From NCBI GenBank assembly GCA_905479025.1, contig CAJQKX010000713.1, forward strand, positions 1-5,751: a DNA stretch of 5,751 nt, given 5' to 3'. Shown in pieces: positions 1 to 5,317 of the stretch. The notes under the pieces are model-generated. The model did not search any database and was not told where the DNA came from. It was given only the letters and a program-made list of their open reading frames with translations. Every line of letters begins with the position of its first letter. Position 1 is the stretch's first letter. The DNA comes from an uncultured Paraglaciecola sp. (GTDB lineage: Bacteria; Pseudomonadota; Gammaproteobacteria; Enterobacterales; Alteromonadaceae). Position numbers and translations under genes: made by a program.

Positions 1-571
1 CGCTATTCCCCGCTGCAAGGGCTGGCCCTAATTTCCATATGGCCAAGTCAAGTGGAAAATTCCAAGGAACTACTGCTCCGACAACGCCGATCGGCTCGCG
101 GGTAATAGTCGCCACTGAGTCAACACCAGTTGGTGCCACTTCGTCATAAAGCTTATCGGCAGCTTCGCCGTACCAAGCAAGAATGGCCGATGCACCCTGC
201 ATATCGATATTCAATGCCTCCATTACTGGCTTACCCATATTCAAGCTCTCAAGGACAGCAAGCTCTTCCTTATTGTCGAGAATGAGTTGCGCTAACTTGA
301 TGATGACCGCCTTGCGATCAGATGGACTCTGATCGGACCACACGCCGCTTTCAAATGATTCCCGAGCGAATGCAACGGCAGAATCTACATCTGCGTCTGT
401 ACAAGCGGTCACGGAAGCTAAAACATTTTCCGTAGAGGGGTTTATCACGTCATAAGTTTCGCCGCTGGCTGGGGTGAATGTCCCGTTGATAAACGCCTGA
501 TTACGAAAAGTGATATTCGCTGCCAAATTTTTCCAATGTTCGTAACTAAGTTCCGCAGATTTGTCAGACAT
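1..571 (-). CDS. puuC: Aldehyde dehydrogenase, PuuC-like, N-terminal 190 residues (runs off left edge)
   Basis: NAD(P)-dependent aldehyde dehydrogenase that would oxidise an aminoaldehyde (for example 4-aminobutyraldehyde or its gamma-glutamyl form) to the acid in the cytoplasm. The frame is open from ATG 571-569 to the window edge with no stop. Visible family landmarks: FINGTF near residue 27, VINPSTENVLASV at 42-54, the LESLNMGKP segment at 107-115, REPIGVVGAVVPWNFP at 158-173 containing the oxyanion-hole Asn (N171), and GPALAAGNS at 182-190. The order and spacing match E. coli PuuC closely. The NAD-loop lysine and the catalytic Glu and Cys lie beyond the edge. The start is supported by an AAGGA ribosome site (581-585) 9 nt upstream. 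The neighbouring aminotransferase supports an amine-catabolic role. The family call is secure; the exact substrate, and hence the symbol, is inferred. Confidence 0.9.
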   Translation of the reverse strand, partial: MSDKSAELSYEHWKNLAANITFRNQAFINGTFTPASGETYDVINPSTENVLASVTACTDADVDSAVAFARESFESGVWSDQSPSDRKAVIIKLAQLILDNKEELAVLESLNMGKPVMEALNIDMQGASAILAWYGEAADKLYDEVAPTGVDSVATITREPIGVVGAVVPWNFPLDLAIWKLGPALAAGNS

Positions 572-791
572 CTTATATTTTCCTTTTTGATTAATGAGTT
601 AAACCTGTAATTATGTCTATTTATATGCTACCTAATACTAACCTTCCGCCAACTGCTGCGTAGGTAAAAAAGAAAATCCACACCGTCAGCATCAGGCATT
701 GGCACCACTGTAAAGTTTCTCTAGAGCCATAATTACAGCAACAACATCGAAATATACTCTAGCACTTTGAACGACGGATAATCCAAATACC
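572..791 (-). promoter_or_regulatory. Upstream control region of the aldehyde dehydrogenase gene
   Basis: No credible gene is seen here. A terminator separates it from the aminotransferase, so a separate promoter for the dehydrogenase is expected. The best candidate on the minus strand is a -35-like TTGGCG (652-647) and a -10-like TAGCAT (630-625) with a 16-nt gap; both boxes are weak matches. A TATAAA lies at nearly the same place. Transcription from there would give a leader of about 45 nt, with one half of an 11-bp inverted repeat (605-615) at the transcript start and the other half about 110 nt upstream. The promoter boxes are a guess; the repeat is observed. Confidence 0.4.
605..738. repeat. 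Exact 11-bp inverted repeat pair, 605-615 and 728-738
   Basis: CTGTAATTATG at 605-615 is the exact reverse complement of CATAATTACAG at 728-738, with 112 nt between them. Each copy contains the palindromic core TAATTA, so each could also be a binding site for a dimeric regulator. The placement around the probable dehydrogenase promoter fits a two-operator (looping) arrangement. No regulator is identified, and a chance match in AT-rich DNA is possible. Confidence 0.45.
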
Positions 792-816
792 AAAAAAGGC
801 CGCAATATGCGGCCTT
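792..816 (-). terminator. Intrinsic terminator after the aminotransferase gene
   Basis: On the minus strand, 18 nt after the aminotransferase stop, AAGGCCGCA and its complement TGCGGCCTT form a perfect 9-bp GC-rich stem with a 3-nt loop (796-816). A run of six T follows, seen as AAAAAA at 792-797 on the plus strand. This is a textbook rho-independent terminator, and it separates the aminotransferase transcript from the dehydrogenase gene. Confidence 0.92.
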
Positions 817-834
817 GATTTGAGAGGTACGATT

Positions 835-2286
835 TCAACCTTTCCACACCCCTTCTCTAACCAGATCATCTTGCACGTCACAGATGCCCTGGTGCAATGT
901 ATTAACTATCAGATCCACCTCATCTGCGGAGAGGATAAGCGGAGGCGACATAATGTTTTTGTGTGCGAGTGGGCGAATTAGAACACCATTTTCCTCACAC
1001 TTTGCAGCGATTCGGTTACCAATTTGTACATCATCTGGCAGTAACTCTTTGGTTTCCTTGTTGGCAACATTCTCAACACACATCATAAAATGACTACCGC
1101 GCACATCACCAACCAGAGGCAAACTGGAGATCCTCTCTTTCAACTGATTTTCAAAATACTTACCCACTTTACGAACATGGCCGCAAATATCCAGACGCTC
1201 AATGATTTCGATATTTTTAATACCCACCGCGGTACTCACTGGGTGTCCTGAGTAAGTAAAACCATGAGTAAACATTGCACCTTTAGCCTGGGGCATACTG
1301 ATAACATCGTAAATTTCTTCCGAGATCAGGTTAGCCGATAGCGGGATATAGCCAGACGTCAAGCCTTTCGCACAGGTGATAATATCAGGGGTATAACCGA
1401 AGATTTTCTCGCATGAAAACATTTCACCCAATCGCCCGAATGCAGTCACAACCTCATCCGCGACGTGGATCACCTCATATTTCTTACAAATCGCATCAAT
1501 ACGCTGGTGATATCCCTCTGGCGGCACCAATACACCTCCGGCTCCAGCAATTGGTTCTGCAAAAAATGCGGCTACACGCTCGGGGCCTATTTCCAAAATC
1601 TTCTGCTCAAATTCCTCGACTAGGAAATCACAGAATTCCGCTTCAGTCATGCCATCTGGACGCCTGTAAACATTGGGTGCAGAAACGCGATGCACAAGAT
1701 CCGGAGCCAAATCAAAACCAATGTGATCGTACTCTACTCCCGTCAGGGTCATCGCTAGGTAGGTGCTTCCATGGTATCCATCTGTCCGGGTAATAATCTG
1801 CTTCTTATCTTTTTTACCCAAACGGTTGAAATAGAAATGAATCATTCGCACAGCGGTGTCATTGGACATAGAACCGCCGGTACCAAAAAAGACATGATTT
1901 AGATTTCCAGGGGCCAGAGCGGCCAACTTAGCGGCCAACTCTGCTGCTGGAGGTGTGGTCAGAGGGCCAAAGGTTGAGTAATAAGGGATTCGTCGTGTCT
2001 GCTCCGCCATGGCTTCGCCTATCTCTTCGACGCCGTAACCGATATTGACACACCACAATCCTGCAATGCCGTCGAGGTATTTTTTACCCTCAGTATCGTA
2101 TACATAGGCACCGTCAGATTCTGCCATGATTAGAGAGCCTTCCTTTTTGAAAGAAGCAAAATCGGTAAATGGGTGCATATTGTGTTTAAGATCTTTAGCA
2201 TGTAAGTCGGCTGTTTCGTATCTTGAAAAATCTTTCACTTTTAAGTCACCTCTAACCTTAGGAATATTAATGTATTGCTGTAGCAT
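835..2286 (-). CDS. Class-III PLP-dependent aminotransferase, SpuC-like (omega-amine:pyruvate type)
   Basis: Cytoplasmic fold-type-I aminotransferase, 483 aa, expected to move the terminal amino group of an amine (putrescine, a related polyamine or an omega-amino acid) to pyruvate. Seen in order: HPFTDF at 38-43, substrate-pocket GLWCVNIGYG at 76-85, the phosphate-binding loop GTGGSMSND at 135-143, YHGST at 171-175, cofactor-ring Asp in ADEVV (D277), Schiff-base lysine in CAKGLTSGY (K307), the TYSGHP loop at 344-349, and an arginine (R438) near the usual substrate-carboxylate position. The start has GAAGG (2297-2301) 10 nt upstream. It adds about 25 residues before the conserved region compared with SpuC, so a shorter start is possible. 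The loop reads GSMSND where relatives usually have GSEAND. The adjacent aldehyde dehydrogenase supports a two-step amine-oxidation pathway. A beta-alanine or taurine aminotransferase cannot be excluded. Confidence 0.9.
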   Translation of the reverse strand: MLQQYINIPKVRGDLKVKDFSRYETADLHAKDLKHNMHPFTDFASFKKEGSLIMAESDGAYVYDTEGKKYLDGIAGLWCVNIGYGVEEIGEAMAEQTRRIPYYSTFGPLTTPPAAELAAKLAALAPGNLNHVFFGTGGSMSNDTAVRMIHFYFNRLGKKDKKQIITRTDGYHGSTYLAMTLTGVEYDHIGFDLAPDLVHRVSAPNVYRRPDGMTEAEFCDFLVEEFEQKILEIGPERVAAFFAEPIAGAGGVLVPPEGYHQRIDAICKKYEVIHVADEVVTAFGRLGEMFSCEKIFGYTPDIITCAKGLTSGYIPLSANLISEEIYDVISMPQAKGAMFTHGFTYSGHPVSTAVGIKNIEIIERLDICGHVRKVGKYFENQLKERISSLPLVGDVRGSHFMMCVENVANKETKELLPDDVQIGNRIAAKCEENGVLIRPLAHKNIMSPPLILSADEVDLIVNTLHQGICDVQDDLVREGVWKG

Positions 2287-2470
2287 CGAGTCACTGCCTT
2301 CACAAAACTAAAAGGATTCTTGCCCGAAACGTCTAGTTTCTTCGATAAGGAAGCATATGTATAATATATTTTATTGTTATTTGAGATAGTTTTTTATTAT
2401 TCTATATTCGGCATCTCGACAAAAAGATAATATACTTGAATACAACCAACCCATTAGATAACAATTAGTT
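2287..2470. promoter_or_regulatory. Divergent control region between aminotransferase and LysR genes
   Basis: 184 bp, strongly AT-rich from about 2350 to 2440, between two divergent start codons: the standard arrangement for a LysR regulator and its target. A TATAAT hexamer at 2360-2365 could be a plus-strand -10 box, but no good -35 stands 17 nt upstream. On the minus strand TTGTCG (2423-2418) with an A/T-rich -10 about 16 nt later is the best weak candidate. Poor -35 boxes fit promoters that need an activator. Two 15-bp inverted repeats of 5-5-5 design lie near its two ends. Confidence 0.6.
2326..2340. promoter_or_regulatory. 15-bp inverted repeat, possible operator
   Basis: GAAAC, 5 nt, GTTTC: perfect 5-bp arms, 40 bp upstream of the aminotransferase start. 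The size matches a LysR-type dyad, but it is not a strict T-N11-A box. Assignment to the neighbouring regulator is inference. Confidence 0.3.
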
Positions 2471-2472
2471 AT
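2458..2472. promoter_or_regulatory. 15-bp inverted repeat over the LysR start codon, possible autoregulatory operator
   Basis: ATAAC, 5 nt, GTTAT: perfect 5-bp arms whose right arm includes the first two bases of the LysR-gene start codon. It could be a self-repression site or a weak mRNA hairpin limiting translation. No Shine-Dalgarno-like sequence is visible before this ATG, so the repeat occupies the place where the ribosome must bind. Confidence 0.35.
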
Positions 2473-3385
2473 GAATTTTACTTTCAAGCAGCTGCGTTAC
2501 TTTATTGCCGTTGCCGAATGCGGCAACGTGACCGCTGCCAGCCAGCAGCTTTTTATCTCACAACCAGCCATATCAAATGCCATCATCCAGCTTGAGGAAA
2601 GCTTCGGTGTACAACTTTTGGTCCGTCATCATGCTAAAGGAGTTTCCTTAACATCGGCCGGCAAAGAATTTTTGGGTCAAGCGGCAAGCCTACTCGCACA
2701 CGCCGATGACGTCGATGGAAGCATGAAACAGCACAGTACCACTCTATCCGGTACAATAAATTTGGGCTGCTTTGTTACGCTGGCTCCGCTTTATATCCCG
2801 TCAGTTATTAAAAGGTTTAACGAGCACTATCCAGAGGTCGATTTCAATCTCCATGAAGGCGATCAACAGCAGCTCAGCGATGCCCTGACAAATGGGAGAA
2901 TAGAAGCCGCCATTATCTACGACTTAAATCTCGAAGATAATTTCGACACTGAAGTATTGTCTCTTTTACCGCCTCGTGTAATGTTGGCAAGTGATCATCC
3001 ACTTGCTAAAAAGAAACGGATAGACTTGGTGGAACTTCGCGATGAACCAATGATCCTCATTGATCTTCCTCACAGCCGCGAATATTTCAAATCACTATTC
3101 CATAAGCATAAATTTGAACCAACCATTCGGCATAAAACCAAGAGTTTTGAGCTTGCCAGGAGCCTCGTTGCCAATGGGAGAGGTTACTCTATCAGCAACC
3201 TTAGTCCACAAACCAATATATGCTACGACGGCTCGGCGGTAGTCTCTCGCGAGCTCTCTGAGGAAACCTCGGCCCTCACCATCGTTGTAGCAAAAATATC
3301 GGAAATCAAGCTTCCGAAGCGGGTGGAAATTTTTATTGATTACTGCAAGGAATATTTTGACGACCCCTCGAAAATAAAGCACTGA
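2471..3385 (+). CDS. LysR-family transcriptional regulator
   Basis: DNA-binding regulator of 304 aa, the usual length for the family. An N-terminal winged helix-turn-helix begins MNFTFKQLRYFIAVAECGN; the recognition helix lies around residues 22-41 (AASQQLFISQPAISNAIIQL), followed by the wing and GVSLTSAGKEFL at 57-68. A long linker helix leads into a periplasmic-binding-protein-like effector domain from about residue 93 (SGTINLGC) to about 290. The gene is divergent from the aminotransferase, the classic layout for a LysR protein controlling its neighbour, so it probably responds to the amine substrate or its product. The start is fixed by the conserved N-terminus, although no clear ribosome-binding site precedes it and an inverted repeat covers the ATG. 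No terminator is seen after the stop. The effector is not deducible. Confidence 0.95.
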   Translation: MNFTFKQLRYFIAVAECGNVTAASQQLFISQPAISNAIIQLEESFGVQLLVRHHAKGVSLTSAGKEFLGQAASLLAHADDVDGSMKQHSTTLSGTINLGCFVTLAPLYIPSVIKRFNEHYPEVDFNLHEGDQQQLSDALTNGRIEAAIIYDLNLEDNFDTEVLSLLPPRVMLASDHPLAKKKRIDLVELRDEPMILIDLPHSREYFKSLFHKHKFEPTIRHKTKSFELARSLVANGRGYSISNLSPQTNICYDGSAVVSRELSEETSALTIVVAKISEIKLPKRVEIFIDYCKEYFDDPSKIKH

Positions 3386-3511
3386 AGGGAAGCTTCTCTA
3401 GAGTTGATTCTTACAAATGACGACGGATTTTTAAAATTGTCTGCTTTGGGTCGTTACCAGGCATTAGTAGAAATTGGGCACTACACGTCAAATGTACGCT
3501 GTTTCCTGCCA
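3386..3511. other. Non-coding stretch after the LysR gene, with a repeat shared with the 572-791 gap
   Basis: No credible gene on either strand. TTCTCTAGAG (3394-3403) followed by ACGACGGAT (3420-3428) recurs in the same order and orientation at 717-726 and 771-779, with about 28 nt less between the two motifs here. Weaker similarity (CACTG before the first motif, TTACA between the two) suggests a decayed short dispersed repeat, though chance is possible. Confidence 0.35.
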
Positions 3512-3637
3512 CTATATGTCAAGAGTGATTGGTTGGCCTGGCTTTTCCGTCGATAACTGATCTATGAGACCAAGCGAACCGCCTATTTCTCTGGCAGCCT
3601 CCAATAACTCATCCAGCTCTGGTAACCAGCTAAACCA
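3512..3637 (-). pseudogene. Coding-like remnant, 41 residues plus stop, unrecognised
   Basis: On the minus strand a protein-like stretch runs from the palindrome to TAG at 3514-3512. It begins WFSWLPELDELLEAA, continues with an REIGG turn and LGLIDQL, and ends with QPITLDI. The composition (regular Leu spacing, acidic helix, Gly and Pro turns) resembles a real protein C-terminus rather than a random frame. No ATG and no ribosome site introduce it. The frame stays open back through the palindrome and the tRNA relic to a stop at 3727-3725, which is probably accidental. It may be the tail of a gene whose 5' part was lost at the palindrome junction. The family is not recognised, and a random open frame of this length is possible. 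Confidence 0.3.
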
Positions 3638-3672
3638 CCTATCGTTTGTATAATTATACAAACAATAGGTGG
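3635..3672. repeat. 38-bp near-perfect palindrome
   Basis: Centre between 3653 and 3654; 18 of 19 pairs match, the only mismatch being C3643 against A3664. The arms run from CCACCTAT at the left tip, through GTTTGTATAA, to the AATT centre and back to ATAGGTGG at the right tip. There is no loop, so it is better suited to binding a dimeric protein or to cruciform extrusion than to an RNA hairpin. There is no T-run on either side, so it is not a normal terminator. The right tip coincides with the CCACC acceptor end of the adjoining tRNA relic read on the minus strand. Confidence 0.9.
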
Positions 3673-3716
3673 AGCCTAGCGAGATCAAACCCCTGACCTC
3701 AACACTACAAGTGTTG
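3668..3716 (-). pseudogene. Degenerate 3' half of a tRNA (tRNA-Ala-like), possible attachment-site relic
   Basis: Read on the minus strand from 3716: anticodon stem CAACA, 7-nt loop CTTGTAG, stem TGTTG, variable loop AGGTC (3699-3695), T-stem AGGGG, T-loop TTTGATC (3689-3683), TCGCT, acceptor strand AGGCTCC (3677-3671), then ACC. The order and spacing are those of a tRNA, and the variable loop to acceptor end is very like gammaproteobacterial tRNA-Ala. It cannot be functional: the 5' half is absent, with only 17 nt before the peptidase stop; the T-stem has a G-G mismatch; the T-loop has T at the invariant C56; and the end reads CCT instead of CCA. The loop would read TGU at the anticodon where Ala has TGC. 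A retained 3' tRNA half is what site-specific integration into a tRNA gene commonly leaves. Confidence 0.65.
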
Positions 3717-3733
3717 TGGTTTGTTCAGAAATC

Positions 3734-5278
3734 TTAGTGTTTTGAGGTTAAAAACGCACGTAAATCATCCAGTAGTTTCGCGCGTGAGTCACCATTAGCC
3801 CATAATGAGTGACCGGATTGGTAGTATTTGATATCGACTCTAGACGCTGGAAGTCTACCGTCAGTGAAAATCCGTTCCATATCAAATAGTGGGGTAATTA
3901 AATCGTAGTAACCAGATCCAACAAGTACCCTCATGTCCTCATTTATTTGCATCAGGTGACTCAAGTTACTTAATACCTCGATATGACCTGTGCGTTTAGC
4001 AATGCGGTATTGTTTTGGGTTAGTAAAAGAAGATAAATCCGGCGCCCAAGTCCAATGCTTACCAACTTTAGGGTTCCAATACTCGTACGGTCGGTCCATT
4101 TTTACACGCAAATCCGCATGGATAAATTCATTAAAAAGAGCGTAGTAGGCACTAGCTTGCTTAAATGAGGTCGGGTCTGCGATGGTAGGTTCAGAAGCCA
4201 AATCGTCATATTCATCGGCAATGTAACGTCCATCACTAAGTCCAACCGTTAAGCCTTTATGGCGAAGTAACGACTTGCGGTAGCGCGGCATGATCAATTT
4301 CAAGTCAGACTTCAAGATATAGCCTGCATCCAAACCGGTAAAGTAGGCAAACCGCTCTGCGACCTTTACTCTCTCTTCGTCACTGATCTTTCCGCTTAAC
4401 GCCAAAGCTGGTGCATATTCGCGGGCACTAAATTGACGTGCTTCCTCGACAAATTCCTCCAAACTCTTCCCTACACCCGCTTGACCATGATAATGCGCCA
4501 CTGCCGCCATGGTAGGCATAAAACCGATATAACTGATAAGGTTGCCGGTGAGGGGTGACAGACCTATAAAGTCGAGTGCCGGCCCATGCAGAATTAATCC
4601 ATTCATAGCCATGCTACGGTGATGATTCTCGAGTTTATGTGCCACTAGCACTGAGCGAGTCGTTCCATAACTTAGTCCTAGCATGTATTTAGGCGAGTTC
4701 CAGCGCTGATTGTCCTTTACCCATTTTCGAATAAAGCTCGCAATTGACCTAGCATCAGACTCCATGGTCCAAAAATCAACATCTTTAGCGGCCCCAAGCG
4801 CGCGACTGTAACCGGTACCGACCGGATCAATGAAAACAATATCTGTGATGTCCAATACGCTGTTCGGGTTATCAATCAGGGAATTAAACGGCGCGGCGCC
4901 ATCATCCTTGGTCGGCACATCAGGCATGCTGATTATTTTAGGACCCATAAACCCTATATGCTGTTGAGCAGTCGACCAGCCAGGACCACCATGTAACACA
5001 AAGGTAACCGGGCGTCTTTTATTTGTATCTGGTTGAGTGTATGCCGTCGACCAAATAGCAGCGATAGGCTTACCCTTTTCATCTTTAAGCATGGTTTCAC
5101 CGGCTGTAGCGGTGTAGTTAATAGTCTTACCCCCCAACGAAATACGGTGGTCACTAACAAATACATTAGGCTTAATTTGCGGCTGGCCACTTACTGCCGC
5201 CGGCTGCCATATAGCCAGACACAGGAAAGGTGCCAAAGCGATCACCCTGAGGAATTTAGTGTTGATTGCAATTTTCAT
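3734..5278 (-). CDS. S10 family serine carboxypeptidase-like protein, secreted
   Basis: Alpha/beta-hydrolase-fold peptidase of 514 aa, expected to remove C-terminal residues from peptides outside the cytoplasm. The signal peptide is at residues 1 to about 30: a basic start (K2, K8, R11), a hydrophobic core VIALAPFLCLAIW, and a likely cut near AAVSG. The LAPFLC stretch is not a lipobox. Landmarks: HGGPGW at 96-101 (oxyanion region), FIDPVGTGYS at 149-158, nucleophile elbow GLSYG with S203, GSGYYDL with Asp D459, and YQSGH with His H490. This is the S10 order Ser-Asp-His with the usual spacing. Most S10 enzymes have NGGPG at the first motif; His replaces Asn here. The ribosome site AGGAG (5290-5294) lies 11 nt before the ATG. 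The gene starts 39 nt after the truncated transporter frame and ends 18 nt before the tRNA relic. Substrate unknown. Confidence 0.88.
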   Translation of the reverse strand: MKIAINTKFLRVIALAPFLCLAIWQPAAVSGQPQIKPNVFVSDHRISLGGKTINYTATAGETMLKDEKGKPIAAIWSTAYTQPDTNKRRPVTFVLHGGPGWSTAQQHIGFMGPKIISMPDVPTKDDGAAPFNSLIDNPNSVLDITDIVFIDPVGTGYSRALGAAKDVDFWTMESDARSIASFIRKWVKDNQRWNSPKYMLGLSYGTTRSVLVAHKLENHHRSMAMNGLILHGPALDFIGLSPLTGNLISYIGFMPTMAAVAHYHGQAGVGKSLEEFVEEARQFSAREYAPALALSGKISDEERVKVAERFAYFTGLDAGYILKSDLKLIMPRYRKSLLRHKGLTVGLSDGRYIADEYDDLASEPTIADPTSFKQASAYYALFNEFIHADLRVKMDRPYEYWNPKVGKHWTWAPDLSSFTNPKQYRIAKRTGHIEVLSNLSHLMQINEDMRVLVGSGYYDLITPLFDMERIFTDGRLPASRVDIKYYQSGHSLWANGDSRAKLLDDLRAFLTSKH

Positions 5279-5317
5279 TTTTCAAATTTCTCCTGTTTTT
5301 GTTCTCTAAAGAGAGAG

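Noticed and set aside
691..717. Sigma-54 promoter on the plus strand (TTGGCAC at 699-705)
   Set aside because: The required GC-containing -12 element is absent at the right distance, and no plus-strand gene follows.
1413..1793. 126-codon open frame on the plus strand
   Set aside because: It lies wholly inside the aminotransferase gene on the other strand, has no recognisable domain, and reads as an antisense shadow of a well-conserved enzyme.
3095..3382. 95-codon open frame on the minus strand
   Set aside because: Antisense to the LysR effector domain, with no protein-like features of its own.
3495..3522. Minus-strand promoter with a perfect TTGACA at 3522-3517
   Set aside because: No -10 box at 16-18 nt; the best candidate (TACATT) is 20 nt away, and no gene follows on that strand within the gap.
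3635..3716. Bidirectional terminator for the convergent LysR and peptidase genes
   Set aside because: The palindrome is loopless, and neither it nor the 7-bp hairpin at 3700-3716 is followed by a proper T-run on either strand; the tRNA-like layout explains the small hairpin better.
5216..5248. Lipoprotein signal (Cys at residue 20 of the peptidase)
   Set aside because: The residues before the Cys are PFL, which do not fit a lipobox; a type-I cut near residue 30 is more likely.
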